Below, piece after piece: positions 50,060-61,508 of a stretch of DNA of 64,000 nt. Source of the DNA: Mycolicibacter acidiphilus (GTDB lineage Bacteria; Actinomycetota; Actinomycetes; Mycobacteriales; Mycobacteriaceae); assembly GCF_018455725.1 (NCBI RefSeq), contig NZ_JAHCLR010000001.1, positions 244,325 through 308,324 of the forward strand, read 5' to 3'. Numbering within the stretch: position 1 is the stretch's first letter; every line of letters begins with the position of its first letter. The position numbers and the translations under genes are program-made. Below the pieces are notes generated by a model. It was not told the DNA's origin, ran no database searches, and worked only from the letters and a program-made list of their open reading frames with translations.

Positions 50060-51208
50060 ATGGACGGCGTGACAACGGGTTTCATGCTGCTGGCGGTGCT
50101 GGTGCTGTTCGCGGCGGTCGTCGTCGCCAAATCGGTGGCGCTGATCCCGCAGGCTGAGGCGGCGGTGATCGAACGCCTGGGCCGGTACAGCCGGACGGTC
50201 AGCGGCCAGCTGACGCTGCTGGTGCCGTTCATCGACCGGATCCGGGCGCGCATCGACCTGCGGGAGCGAGTGGTGGCGTTCCCGCCGCAGCCGGTGATCA
50301 CCGAGGACAACCTGACCCTGAACATCGACACGGTGGTGTATTTCCAGGTCACCAACCCGATGGCGGCGGTCTACGAGATCAGCAACTACATCGTCGGCGT
50401 CGAACAGCTGACCACGACCACGCTGCGCAACGTGGTCGGCGGGATGAACCTGGAGCAGACCTTCACCTCCCGCGACCAGATCAACCAGCAGCTGCGCGGG
50501 GTGCTCGATGAGGCAACCGGCCGCTGGGGGCTGCGGGTGGCCCGGGTGGAGTTGCGCAGCATCGACCCGCCGCCGTCCATCCAGGAGTCGATGGAGAAAC
50601 AGATGAAGGCCGACCGGGAGAAGCGGGCGATGATCCTGACCGCCGAAGGCCAGCGTGAGTCGGCGATCAAACAGGCTGAGGGGAAGAAGCAGTCGGAGAT
50701 CCTCACCGCCGAGGGTGCCAAGCAGGCCGCGATCCTGGCTGCCGAAGCCGACCGTCAGTCCACGATCCTGCGGGCGCAGGGTGAGCGGGCGGCGGCCTAC
50801 CTGCAGGCCCAGGGTCAGGCCAAGGCCATCGAGAAGACGTTCGCCGCGATCAAGGCCGGCCGGCCCACCCCGGAGCTACTGGCCTATCAGTACCTGCAGG
50901 TGCTGCCGGAGATGGCGCAGGGTGAGGCGAACAAGGTCTGGCTGGTGCCCAGCGACTTCGGTTCGGCGCTACAGGGTTTCACCAAGCTGCTGGGTGCCCC
51001 CGGCGAGGACGGGGTGTTCCGCTACCAGCCGTCGCCGGTGGAGGAGAACCCGCCGCGCCCGGAGGACGACGCCGATGAGGTGGCCGACTGGTTCACCACC
51101 CGCACCGACCCGGCGATCGCGCAGGCGGTGGCCAAGGCTGAAGCCGATGCACGCAAGCCGGTCGAAGGCGCCGGGCCTGCGCAGGCGCTGGAGCCGGGAC
51201 TGTCATGA
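50060..51208 (+). CDS. SPFH/band 7 (stomatin-like) membrane protein (Rv1488 homologue)
   Basis: 382 residues from ATG 50060 behind GAGGAGG. One N-terminal membrane helix (FMLLAVLVLFAAVVVAKSVAL), then the SPFH domain (AAVIERLGRYSRTVSGQLTLLVPFIDRI; FPPQPVITEDNLTLNIDTVVYFQVTN), then a long Ala/Glu/Lys/Gln coiled coil (about residues 185-280) and a disordered acidic tail. It probably assembles rings in the membrane with the NfeD-like protein. The stop overlaps the next start by four bases. Confidence 0.94.
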   Translation: MDGVTTGFMLLAVLVLFAAVVVAKSVALIPQAEAAVIERLGRYSRTVSGQLTLLVPFIDRIRARIDLRERVVAFPPQPVITEDNLTLNIDTVVYFQVTNPMAAVYEISNYIVGVEQLTTTTLRNVVGGMNLEQTFTSRDQINQQLRGVLDEATGRWGLRVARVELRSIDPPPSIQESMEKQMKADREKRAMILTAEGQRESAIKQAEGKKQSEILTAEGAKQAAILAAEADRQSTILRAQGERAAAYLQAQGQAKAIEKTFAAIKAGRPTPELLAYQYLQVLPEMAQGEANKVWLVPSDFGSALQGFTKLLGAPGEDGVFRYQPSPVEENPPRPEDDADEVADWFTTRTDPAIAQAVAKAEADARKPVEGAGPAQALEPGLS

Positions 51209-51576
51209 CCGTGCTGACCTCGCGGGCCACCTACGCGGCACTCGCGGCATTCCTGGCAGGCGACGCCGTCGCCTCGGCCATCCCGATCCGCTACGTCGAG
51301 AACAACATGGACGCGATGCGGGTGCCGGCAGCGGTGCGACCGCTGGTTCCGGTGGCCAAAGCGCTGCTGTCGCTGGGACTGCTGTCGGTGTTCCGGCTGC
51401 CATCGGTGGCACGTGTTACGACTGCGGTGCTGACGCTGTATTTCGTCGTCGCGGTCGGCATTCACATTCGGGTGCGCAACCGGATCGCCAATATCGTGCC
51501 GGCGGTGCTGCTGGGCGGGGCGTTCGCAACGATGACGGTGCGGGGCCCGCGCAGCGAGCCCCGCACCGTGTCCTGA
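51205..51576 (+). CDS. DoxX-like small membrane protein
   Basis: 123 residues with four hydrophobic segments (TYAALAAFLAGDAVASAIP; VPVAKALLSLGLLSVFRLP; TTAVLTLYFVVAVGIHI; IVPAVLLGGAFATMTV), the layout of DoxX-like/DUF proteins. The ATG overlaps the SPFH stop (ATGA), so it is the third gene of nfeD-SPFH-DoxX-like. Function unknown. Confidence 0.8.
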   Translation: MTVLTSRATYAALAAFLAGDAVASAIPIRYVENNMDAMRVPAAVRPLVPVAKALLSLGLLSVFRLPSVARVTTAVLTLYFVVAVGIHIRVRNRIANIVPAVLLGGAFATMTVRGPRSEPRTVS

Positions 51577-51583
51577 TCGGTTG

Positions 51584-52261
51584 TCAGCCGCGGCGAGTCG
51601 GGGTGGTCTCGTCGAGGGTGGTCGCCTTGTAGGCGTAGGCGGCGATCACCGCGCCGAGCACTTCGGCCAGCAGGTAGACCCAGAGGAACTTCCAGGCGAA
51701 CATGCCCGGCAGCATCAGGCCGAAGGTGATCGCCGGGTTGAACGACGCCCCGGAGATGCCGCCGACCGCCACCACACCGACCGTGACGATCAGGCCGATC
51801 GCCAGCCCGTAGAAGCTGTTGCCGGCGCTGTCCTTGCTGGTCGCGGTGTGCAGGACGATGTAGCACAGCGCGAACGTGAAGATCAGCTCGGCCAGGAACG
51901 CCGGCCAGATCTTGCCGCTGAGGTTGGTGGCGTCGCCGAAGTACTTGTCGTGCCACAGGCCGAAGCCCACCCCGAAGGCCGCGAGCGCACCGACCAGCTG
52001 CGCGACGATGTACGGCCCGAGGTCGCCCAGCGGCAGGGCGCCGCGCAGGTAGGCGGCGATCGACACCGATGGGTTGAGGTGACCGCCGGAGATGTGCCCG
52101 CTGGCGTAGACCATCACCATCAGCGCGATACCGATACCCAGCGAGATCGCGGCTTTGCACTCCACGCCGGAGGCAAGAATGCCGATCACTGAGAACGTGA
52201 ACATGAATGTCCCGATCAATTCCGTCAAATACTTCCGCACCGCGGCATTCTCGGTAGCCAT
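51584..52261 (-). CDS. Aquaporin / MIP-family channel
   Basis: 225 residues from ATG 52261 behind AAGGGGA. Six membrane helices and both pore loops are present: GGHLNPSVSI (first NPA replaced by NPS) and GASFNPAITFG. The start KYLTELIGTFMFTFSVIGIL is typical of MIP channels. Water versus glycerol preference cannot be set with confidence; the loop E sequence and lack of the extra glycerol-facilitator residues favour the water-channel type. The NPS change is seen in some MIP proteins. It converges on the DoxX-like gene with seven bases between. Confidence 0.92.
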   Translation of the reverse strand: MATENAAVRKYLTELIGTFMFTFSVIGILASGVECKAAISLGIGIALMVMVYASGHISGGHLNPSVSIAAYLRGALPLGDLGPYIVAQLVGALAAFGVGFGLWHDKYFGDATNLSGKIWPAFLAELIFTFALCYIVLHTATSKDSAGNSFYGLAIGLIVTVGVVAVGGISGASFNPAITFGLMLPGMFAWKFLWVYLLAEVLGAVIAAYAYKATTLDETTPTRRG

Positions 52262-52408
52262 TGGCCCGTCCCCTTCATGCGTCGAGTACCTGCGACTTTC
52301 AGGAGTGCCGGCATACGGCACCAATCAGACTTTAACGGCGCAGCGGTGGTCCAATAGATATTTCGGAACCGGTGGGTACCGAATTGTTGTCGATGTGAGG
52401 AGCTTGTC

Positions 52409-53371
52409 GTGACATTTTCCGAACCGATTACCACCGGATTCACCGCATTGCTGGGCATCACCCATCCGATCGTCTCCGCGCCGATGGCCGGGGTGGCCGG
52501 CGGCGCACTGGCCGCCGCGGTGAGCCGGGCCGGCGGCCTCGGCCTGATCGGCGGCGGCTACGGCGACGAGACGTGGCTGCGGCGGGAGTTCGCAGTGGCC
52601 GGGGACGCAACCGTGGGCTGCGGGTTCATCACCTGGGCGCTGGCCGAACGGCCGGCGCTGCTGGATCTGGCACTGTCGCACCGGCCGGCGGCGGTGATGC
52701 TGTCATTCGGCGACCCGGCACCGTTCGCGAGTGCGGTGAAATCGGCAGGCGCACAGCTGATCTGCCAGGTTCAGGATCTTTGTCAGGCGGATCGGGCCCT
52801 GCACGTCGGCGCCGACGTGCTGGTGGCGCAGGGCAGTGAGGCCGGCGGGCACGGCTGCGGGCCGCGCAGCACGATGACGCTGGTGCCCGAGATCGCCGAC
52901 CTGGTCGGCGCGGCCGGGTTGACGACGCCGGTGCTGGCGGCCGGCGGGATCGCCGACGGCCGCGGGCTGGCAGCGGCGCTCATGCTCGGCGCCGCCGGTG
53001 TGCTCTGCGGCAGCCGGTTCTACGCCGCCACCGAAGCGCTGAGCACCGGACCGGCGCGCGAGATGGTCGCCGGTGCGGACGGTGACAGCAGTTGCCGCAC
53101 CGACGTCTTCGACGTCGCCCGCGGCCACGACTGGCCGCCGGGACACACGATGAACGCGCTGCGCAACGCGTTCACCGACCGCTGGGACGGCGCCGAACCC
53201 GACCCGGCGCAGATGGTCGCGCAGTACCGGGCCGCGGTGGCCGACGAGGACTACCGGGTGGCGGCCGTCATCGTCGGGCAGGCGGCAGGGCTGATTCACG
53301 GCAGCGCACCGGCCGGGCAGATCGTCACCGAGATGGCCCGAGACGCGGCGGGCCTGCTCAGCGGGCGGTAG
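52409..53371 (+). CDS. Nitronate monooxygenase-like FMN enzyme
   Basis: 320 residues from GTG 52409 with GAGGAG upstream. A TIM-barrel of the 2-nitropropane dioxygenase family: HPIVSAPMAGVAGGALAAAVSRAGGLGLIGGGYG, then VLVAQGSEAGGHGCG (active His and flavin contacts), TPVLAAGGIADGRGLAAALMLGAAGVLCGSRF (phosphate loop). It oxidises alkyl nitronates in characterised members; the real substrate is unknown. Its end overlaps the VTT protein gene by 14 bases in convergent orientation. Confidence 0.9.
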   Translation: MTFSEPITTGFTALLGITHPIVSAPMAGVAGGALAAAVSRAGGLGLIGGGYGDETWLRREFAVAGDATVGCGFITWALAERPALLDLALSHRPAAVMLSFGDPAPFASAVKSAGAQLICQVQDLCQADRALHVGADVLVAQGSEAGGHGCGPRSTMTLVPEIADLVGAAGLTTPVLAAGGIADGRGLAAALMLGAAGVLCGSRFYAATEALSTGPAREMVAGADGDSSCRTDVFDVARGHDWPPGHTMNALRNAFTDRWDGAEPDPAQMVAQYRAAVADEDYRVAAVIVGQAAGLIHGSAPAGQIVTEMARDAAGLLSGR

Positions 53372-54095
53372 CTGAATCCGGTTGCGCCGCATCCCGGCGG
53401 TGCGCGCGGATCTCGAACGCCAGCAGTGCCACCCCGACCGCGGCCGTCACCAGCGACACCACGAACAGCGCCGGCGAGACCCGGCCGGTGAGCGCATCAC
53501 CGAGCACCACCACCGCGGCGGTGCCCGGGAAGAGCCCGACCAGGGTGGCCAGCGTGTACGGCAGCGGCCGCACCGCCGAGGCGCCGGCGGCGTAGTTGAT
53601 CACCGCGAACGGAATCGCCGGGATCAGCCGCAGTGACACCACTGCGGGCCAGCCGCGCTGCCGCAACCGCTCGTCGAGCGCGTATACCCCCGGGTGGCGC
53701 ACCAGCCGGCTCAGCTGCCACCCGGCGGCGCGCATCAGCACCAGCGCCGCCAGGGCGCTCAGCGCACTGGCCGCCACCGCCAGCGTCACGCCCAGCCACG
53801 GTCCGAACAGCAGGCCCGCCGCCAGGGTGAACGCGGTGCGCGGAAACGGGAGCACGGTCACCACGGTGTGCGCGGCCAGGAACGCCAACGGAAACCACGG
53901 CCCCAGCGCATGCGCCCAGTCCCGGATCTGCACCGCGTCGGGCAGGCGCAGCAGCAGCGCGGCCGCCACCAGCGCCACGATCACCGCCGCCGTCAGCGCC
54001 AGCCGCCACACCGGCAGCTGCCGGGCGGTTGCCAGCAGCGTCGACCACACTCGGCTCAGCAGGCGCTGGGCGGTGCGATCGTGGGATGCGGTCAC
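53358..54095 (-). CDS. VTT/TVP38-TMEM64 family membrane protein (Rv1491c homologue)
   Basis: 245 residues from GTG 54095 with five to six membrane helices. The VTT domain is seen as FPRTAFTLAAGLLFGPWLGVTLAVAASALSALAALVL with the conserved Gly-rich re-entrant segment, and LRQRGWPAVVSLRLIPAIPFAVINYAAGASAV. Related proteins are lipid scramblases or transport small molecules; no substrate is known here. Same position as in M. tuberculosis, divergent from mutA. Confidence 0.88.
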   Translation of the reverse strand: MTASHDRTAQRLLSRVWSTLLATARQLPVWRLALTAAVIVALVAAALLLRLPDAVQIRDWAHALGPWFPLAFLAAHTVVTVLPFPRTAFTLAAGLLFGPWLGVTLAVAASALSALAALVLMRAAGWQLSRLVRHPGVYALDERLRQRGWPAVVSLRLIPAIPFAVINYAAGASAVRPLPYTLATLVGLFPGTAAVVVLGDALTGRVSPALFVVSLVTAAVGVALLAFEIRAHRRDAAQPDSATAR

Positions 54096-54241
54096 GGTGG
54101 TCGAGACTACGGGGTGATCGTGAACCGCAGGTGGCGGCCGACTCCGAGCGTTTGGTTCGCTACCGACGAGTAACTAATAAGCGCTGACCTGCTGCGTCGA
54201 CGGCCGAGCTGCATCATTTAGCCTGAGTGTCAATCACGGAC

Positions 54242-54255
54242 TGCAACGCGTTGCA
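54242..54255 (+). promoter_or_regulatory. 14-bp perfect palindrome at the mutA ribosome site
   Basis: TGCAACGCGTTGCA lies directly before the AGGAG ribosome site (54261-54265) of mutA and is followed by AAAA, giving TTGCAAAAA. It resembles the TTGCAAA-type sites I recall for PrpR/RamB, regulators of propionate metabolism. The symmetry is certain, the factor is a guess. Confidence 0.5.
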
Positions 54256-54273
54256 AAAACAGGAGTTGAATCG

Positions 54274-56136
54274 GTGTCAGTAGAGGTATCCGCCGAACTG
54301 GAGCAGGCTCGCGCCCGCTGGCGTACCGCGGTGGCCGGGGTGCTGGCCAAGGGGTCCCGCCGCGACCCGGCGGAGATCAGCGACGAGACCGGGGGAGAGC
54401 CGGAACGGCTGCTCGACACCGCCCTGCCGGAGGGGTTCGCCGTCCGGCCGCTGTACACCGCGTTCGACGCCCGCCCGGAGGAGCCGCTGCCCGGGGTGTG
54501 GCCGTTCGTCCGCGGCGCCGACGCGCTGCGCGACGTCAACGCCGGGTGGAAGGTCGCGGAGACGTTCCCGGTGGACGGGTCGGGATCGGCTGGCGCGGTC
54601 AACGGCGCACTGCTCGGCGCGCTGACCGACGGGGTCAGCGCGATCAGCCTGCGGGTCGGGGCCGACGGCGTGTCGGTGGGTGAGCTCAGCCGGGTCTTCG
54701 ACGACGTGTACCTGGAACTGGTCCCGCTGATCCTGGACGCGCCGGGGGACTACATCGCGGCCGTGGACGCGCTGCTGCCGCTGCTCGACGGCATCGCCGA
54801 GGCAAACCGGTCCGGGCTGTCGGTCGACTTCGGCGCCGACCCGCTGACCGCGCCGCTGTCGGGCCGGCCGGCGCCGTCGGTCGCGGACGTGACCGCGGTC
54901 GCGGCACGGCTGGCCGGCCGGCGCGGCGTGCGGGCGATCACCGTGGACGGTGCAGCCCTGCACAACCTGGGCGCCGACGCGGCCTGGGAACTGGCCGGCT
55001 GCCTGGCCGCCGGGGTGGCCTACCTGCGGCTGCTCACCGACGCCGGGCTGTCGGTCGCCGACGCGCTCGGCCAGCTCAGCTTCCGGCTGGCGGCCGGCGA
55101 CGACCAGTTCCTGACGATCGCGACCATGCGCGCCGTCCGCCGGCTGTGGGCGCGAGTGGCGGAGGTGGCCGGTGCCGCCGACGCCGGGGCGGCCGTCGTG
55201 CACGCCGAGACGTCGTCGGCGATGATGACGCAGCGCGACCCGTGGGTGAACATGCTGCGCACCACGCTGGCCGCGTTCGGCGCCGGGGTCGGCGGCGCCG
55301 ACACCGTGCTGGTCCACCCGTTCGACGCCGCGATCCCCGGCGGCCTGCCCGACACCAAGACCACGTTCTCCCGCCGCATCGCCCGCAACACCCAGCTGCT
55401 GCTGCTGGAGGAGTCGCACCTGGGCCAGGTGCTCGACCCGGCCGGCGGCTCCTGGTTCGTCGAGGACCTCACCGAGCAGCTCGCCGAGCAGGCCTGGGCG
55501 CACTTCCAGGAGATCGAGAAGCTCGGCGGTTTCGTCGCGGCGCGTGACTACGTCGCCGGCCGGATCGCGGCGATCGCCGACGAGCGGGCCGAGAAGATCG
55601 CGCACCGGAACACCGCGATCACCGGGGTCAACGAGTACCCGAACCTGGCCGAGCCGCCGTTGCCGCCGAGCGCGGCCCGACCTGCGGGCCTGCGCCGCTA
55701 CGCCGAGCAGTTCGAGGCGCTGCGGGACCGCTCCGACGCCTACCTGGCGGCGAACGGGGCCCGCCCGCAGGTGCTGCTGCTGCCGGTCGGTCCGCTGGCC
55801 GAGCACAACATCCGCACCACGTTCGCGTCGAACCTGCTGGCCTCCGGCGGGATCGAGGCGGTCAACCCCGGCACCGTCGACAGCGCCGGTGTGGCTGCCG
55901 CGATAGCGCAGGCCGCTACCCCGGGCGCCGTGGTGCTCTGCGGCACCGACAAGCGTTACGCCGACGAGGCCGCCGGCGTCGTCGCCGCTGCCCGCGCCGC
56001 CGGCGCCACCCGGGTTTACCTGGCCGGACCGGCCACGGCCGTCGCCGACGTGGACCCCAAGCCCGACGACTATCTGACCATGAAGATCGATGCGGTGCAG
56101 GTGCTGTCGGACCTGCTCACCCGACTGGGAGCCTGA
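54274..56136 (+). CDS. mutA: Methylmalonyl-CoA mutase small subunit
   Basis: 620 residues from GTG 54274 with AGGAG eight bases upstream. It is the non-catalytic half of the B12-dependent mutase heterodimer that interconverts methylmalonyl-CoA and succinyl-CoA, linking propionate and cholesterol breakdown to the TCA cycle and to methyl-branched lipids. The barrel shows [41 protein letters not shown] and [31 protein letters not shown]. The C-terminal region lacks the DxHxxG cobalamin motif, as expected for the small subunit. mutB follows after five bases. Confidence 0.96.
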   Translation: MSVEVSAELEQARARWRTAVAGVLAKGSRRDPAEISDETGGEPERLLDTALPEGFAVRPLYTAFDARPEEPLPGVWPFVRGADALRDVNAGWKVAETFPVDGSGSAGAVNGALLGALTDGVSAISLRVGADGVSVGELSRVFDDVYLELVPLILDAPGDYIAAVDALLPLLDGIAEANRSGLSVDFGADPLTAPLSGRPAPSVADVTAVAARLAGRRGVRAITVDGAALHNLGADAAWELAGCLAAGVAYLRLLTDAGLSVADALGQLSFRLAAGDDQFLTIATMRAVRRLWARVAEVAGAADAGAAVVHAETSSAMMTQRDPWVNMLRTTLAAFGAGVGGADTVLVHPFDAAIPGGLPDTKTTFSRRIARNTQLLLLEESHLGQVLDPAGGSWFVEDLTEQLAEQAWAHFQEIEKLGGFVAARDYVAGRIAAIADERAEKIAHRNTAITGVNEYPNLAEPPLPPSAARPAGLRRYAEQFEALRDRSDAYLAANGARPQVLLLPVGPLAEHNIRTTFASNLLASGGIEAVNPGTVDSAGVAAAIAQAATPGAVVLCGTDKRYADEAAGVVAAARAAGATRVYLAGPATAVADVDPKPDDYLTMKIDAVQVLSDLLTRLGA

Positions 56137-56141
56137 GAGCC

Positions 56142-58409
<2,268 letters not shown>

Positions 58410-59399
58410 ATGACCGCCCACACTGAGGACCCGGTCGCCGCACTGGCGGCTGCGGTGCGCGCCGGCGATCGGGCGGTGCTGCCGCGGGCGATCACGCTGG
58501 TCGAGTCGCACCGCGCGGACCACCGCGAGCAGGCGCAGCGGCTGCTGCTGGAGCTGTTGCCGCACGCCGGCGGCGCCCGCCGGATCGGCATCACCGGCGT
58601 ACCCGGTGTCGGGAAGTCGACGACGATCGAAGCGCTCGGCATGCACCTGGTCGAGCGCGGCAACCGGGTGGCGGTGCTGGCCGTCGACCCGTCGTCTACC
58701 CGGACCGGCGGTTCGATCCTCGGCGACAAGACCCGGATGCAGCGGCTGGCCGCCCACCCCAACGCCTACATCCGGCCGTCGCCGACGTCGGGCACGCTCG
58801 GCGGCGTCGCCAAGGCCACCCGGGAGACGATCGTGCTGCTGGAGGCGGCCGGCTTCGACGTCATCCTGGTGGAGACCGTCGGGGTCGGGCAGTCCGAGGT
58901 GACGGTCGCCGACATGGTCGACACGTTCGTCTTCCTGACCCTGGCCCGCACCGGCGACCAGCTGCAGGGCATCAAGAAGGGCGTGCTGGAGCTCGCCGAC
59001 ATCGTGGTGGTGAACAAGGCCGACGGGGAGCACCTCGCCGAGGCCCGGATGGCCGCCCGGGAACTGTCGTCGGCGCTGCGGCTGATCTACCCGCGCGAAA
59101 CCCTGTGGCGCCCACCGGTGCTGACGATGAGCGCCCTGGAGGGCACCGGGCTCGCCGAGGTGTGGGAGGCCGTGGAGCGGCATCACCGGGTGCTGACCGA
59201 GGCCGGTGAGTTCGATGCGCGGCGACGCACCCAGCAGGTGGACTGGACCTGGCAGCTGGTGCAGGATGCCGTGCTGGAGCGGGTGCTGGCCGACCCGGCG
59301 GTGCGCGACGTCCGCGCGGAGGTGGAGCAGCAGGTGCGCCTCGGGACGCTGACCCCGGCGCTGGCCGCGCAGCGCATACTTGCGGTCGCTTGGCGCTAA
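58410..59399 (+). CDS. meaB: MeaB-type GTPase, methylmalonyl-CoA mutase chaperone
   Basis: 329 residues. P-loop GVPGVGKSTTIEALG, switch and metal residues in AVDPSSTRTGGSILGDKTRM, VETVGVGQSEV, and the guanine motif VVNKADGEH. The family loads and protects the cobalamin of methylmalonyl-CoA mutase. ATG 58410 begins right after the mutB stop. In M. tuberculosis mazE4-mazF4 lie between mutB and this gene (Rv1496) and the product was long called an arginine/ornithine transport ATPase; here the two genes touch, which supports the chaperone role. Confidence 0.95.
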   Translation: MTAHTEDPVAALAAAVRAGDRAVLPRAITLVESHRADHREQAQRLLLELLPHAGGARRIGITGVPGVGKSTTIEALGMHLVERGNRVAVLAVDPSSTRTGGSILGDKTRMQRLAAHPNAYIRPSPTSGTLGGVAKATRETIVLLEAAGFDVILVETVGVGQSEVTVADMVDTFVFLTLARTGDQLQGIKKGVLELADIVVVNKADGEHLAEARMAARELSSALRLIYPRETLWRPPVLTMSALEGTGLAEVWEAVERHHRVLTEAGEFDARRRTQQVDWTWQLVQDAVLERVLADPAVRDVRAEVEQQVRLGTLTPALAAQRILAVAWR

Positions 59400-59451
59400 C
59401 GTTCCGATAACTTTGAGATCGTTTGCTGGAGAGCGGAGTAGATTTCTACCC

Positions 59452-60720
59452 ATGGGGTCCGCACACGCTGAAGACCGGCAGGTGAGACTACCCGCGCATG
59501 TCCAGGGTGCGGCCGACGAGAGCTTCTCCTGCGCGGTCCGAAGTTTTGCCGCGATGTTCCCGGCGCGACGGTTCGGCGGCGGTGCGCTGTCGGTGTACCT
59601 GGACGGCCGGCCCGTGGTCGACGTCTGGACCGGATGGTCCGATCGCACGGGCCGCCAGCAGTGGTCGGCCGACACCGGGGCGATGGTGTTCTCGGCGACC
59701 AAGGGCATGGCGTCCACCGTCATCCACCGCCTGGTCGACCGCGGGCTGATCGACTACGACACCCCCGTAGCCGACTACTGGCCGGCGTTCGGCGCCAACG
59801 GCAAGGCCACGATCACCGTCCGGGAACTGATGCGGCACCGGGCCGGACTGTCCCACCTGCGCGGCCTGACCCGTGACGAACTGATGGACCACCGGCTGAT
59901 GGAAGACCGGCTGGCGGCCGCCCCCAGCGATCACCGCCGCGGCAAGCCCGCCTACCACGCGCTGACCTACGGCTGGCTGGCCGCCGGCCTGGCCCGCGCG
60001 GTAACCGGACGCGGCATGGGGGAGTTGATCCGCACCGAACTGGCCGAACCGCTGAACACCGACGGCCTGCACCTGGGGCGCCCGCCGGTGGACGCCCCGA
60101 CCCGGGCGGCGCAGATCATCATGCCGCAGAGCCGACTGCAGAACCCGATCTTCAACCACCTCGCGCCGAAGCTGGCCGCGTTGCAGTTCACCGCCGGGTT
60201 CGGTGCCCTGTACTTCCCCGGGGTGAAGGCCGTGGTGCAGGGCGACATGCCGCTGCTGGACACCGAGGCCGCCGCGGTCAACGGGGTGACCACCGCGCGC
60301 GGGCTGGCCCGGATGTACGGGGCGATCGCCAACGGCGGCGAGATCGACGGCCGCCGGTTCCTGTCGCCGGAACTGGTGCGGGGCCTGACCGGACGGCTCA
60401 ACCTGCGTCCCGACCGCAACATCGGCGTGCCGCTGGCATTCCACCTCGGCTACCACGCCGTACCCGGCCCCGGGGTGATGCCCGGTTTCGGTCACGTCGG
60501 GCTGGGCGGCTCCCTGGGCTGGGCCGACCCGGCCAGCGGCCTGGCGTTCGGGTTCGTCCACAACCGGCTGCTGACGCCGTTCGTGGTGGCAGATCAGTCC
60601 GGGTTCGTCGCGCTGAACGCGCTGCTGCGACTCGGGGCGGCGCGGGCACGCCGACACGGGTTCACCGAGGTGCCGACGCTCGGGGCGGCGTTCGCCACCG
60701 CGGGCGAGGCGACCGGCTGA
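59452..60720 (+). CDS. lipL: Serine beta-lactamase-fold esterase LipL
   Basis: 422 residues from ATG 59452. Class C beta-lactamase/esterase fold: the active SxxK is S81-A-T-K84, the Tyr motif lies in YHALTYGWLAAGLARAVTG, and the third block is FGHVGLGGSLGWADP (HVGxGG in place of KTG, as in family VIII esterases). No signal peptide is visible. It corresponds to Rv1497 LipL, a reported esterase. It follows meaB after 52 bases and ends the stretch matching M. tuberculosis gene order. Confidence 0.92.
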   Translation: MGSAHAEDRQVRLPAHVQGAADESFSCAVRSFAAMFPARRFGGGALSVYLDGRPVVDVWTGWSDRTGRQQWSADTGAMVFSATKGMASTVIHRLVDRGLIDYDTPVADYWPAFGANGKATITVRELMRHRAGLSHLRGLTRDELMDHRLMEDRLAAAPSDHRRGKPAYHALTYGWLAAGLARAVTGRGMGELIRTELAEPLNTDGLHLGRPPVDAPTRAAQIIMPQSRLQNPIFNHLAPKLAALQFTAGFGALYFPGVKAVVQGDMPLLDTEAAAVNGVTTARGLARMYGAIANGGEIDGRRFLSPELVRGLTGRLNLRPDRNIGVPLAFHLGYHAVPGPGVMPGFGHVGLGGSLGWADPASGLAFGFVHNRLLTPFVVADQSGFVALNALLRLGAARARRHGFTEVPTLGAAFATAGEATG

Positions 60721-60782
60721 TCTTGACTGGGATGATGGTGGCGGCCCGCAGCGCCCGGCTCCGCCGCGCTTGCGACCCCCAC

Positions 60783-60788
60783 TAAAGT
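60783..60788 (+). promoter_or_regulatory. -10 element for a leaderless thioesterase transcript
   Basis: TAAAGT (TANNNT) ends six bases before the GTG at 60795, so transcription should begin on the start codon. The element lies within CCACT-AA-AGTGG, a perfect 5-bp inverted repeat that could serve as an operator. Confidence 0.45.
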
Positions 60789-60794
60789 GGCGGG

Positions 60795-61508
60795 GTGACT
60801 GGCACGCCAACGCTGTACATCTTCCCGCACGCCGGCGGATCACCGGCGTACTACAAGGACTTCTCCACGACGTTCACCGGTGACCTCAAGCGCATCGGCA
60901 TTCCGTACCCGGGCAAGGGCGGCAACCACGACCTGGCGACCTTCACCACCGTCGAGAACCTCGCCGACCGGGTGTTCAAGCTGCTCGCCCCACTCGACCA
61001 GTCCGGGGGGCCCGCGATGTTCTTCGGGCACAGCATGGGGGCGCTGCTGGCCTTCGAGGTCGCCAGCCGGTTCGAGGCGCAGGGCAACCCGATCGCTGCG
61101 CTGTTCGTCTCCGGCACCGGCGCCCCCGGGCACGCCGGCTTCGACGACGTCGGCGGTTCCGACAGTGGACTGCTCGACGCGGTAGCCCAGATGACCGGCG
61201 TCGACCGCGCACTGCTGGAGAACGAGGCGTTCCAGGCGCAGATCCTGCCCACCCTGCGGGGGCTGAAGTCGGTGGCGGACTATCGGTGCGCACCGGATGC
61301 GCGACTGTCCTGCCCGATCTTCGCCTACCACGGCGACGACGACGGGGTGGCCACCGCGGCGAAGGTGGCGCCGTGGGCTGAACGCACCACCGGCGAGTTC
61401 AGCGCCCGGGTGTTCAGCGAACCCGGGCATCACTTCTACCTCAATGACCACCTGCCGGAGTTGGTCGGCGATATCGAGGGAAAAATCGCTGCGATCTGTC
61501 ATAGCTGA
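60795..61508 (+). CDS. Type II thioesterase (TesA-like)
   Basis: 237 residues, alpha/beta-hydrolase fold. Start TLYIFPHAGGSPAYYKDFST is the FPxAGG motif of type II thioesterases; the nucleophile is S80 in FGHSMGALLAFEVA, with Asp in YHGDDDGV and His in EPGHHFYLND. Such enzymes clear or release acyl chains from modular PKS or NRPS. A FAAL and a type I PKS begin downstream, so it probably serves that pathway, as TesA does for phthiocerol lipids. The 573 bases after it contain no convincing gene. Confidence 0.9.
   Translation: MTGTPTLYIFPHAGGSPAYYKDFSTTFTGDLKRIGIPYPGKGGNHDLATFTTVENLADRVFKLLAPLDQSGGPAMFFGHSMGALLAFEVASRFEAQGNPIAALFVSGTGAPGHAGFDDVGGSDSGLLDAVAQMTGVDRALLENEAFQAQILPTLRGLKSVADYRCAPDARLSCPIFAYHGDDDGVATAAKVAPWAERTTGEFSARVFSEPGHHFYLNDHLPELVGDIEGKIAAICHS

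Noticed and set aside
54096-54273. Cobalamin riboswitch upstream of the B12-dependent mutase
   Set aside because: The 178-base gap is too short and lacks a recognisable B12 box.
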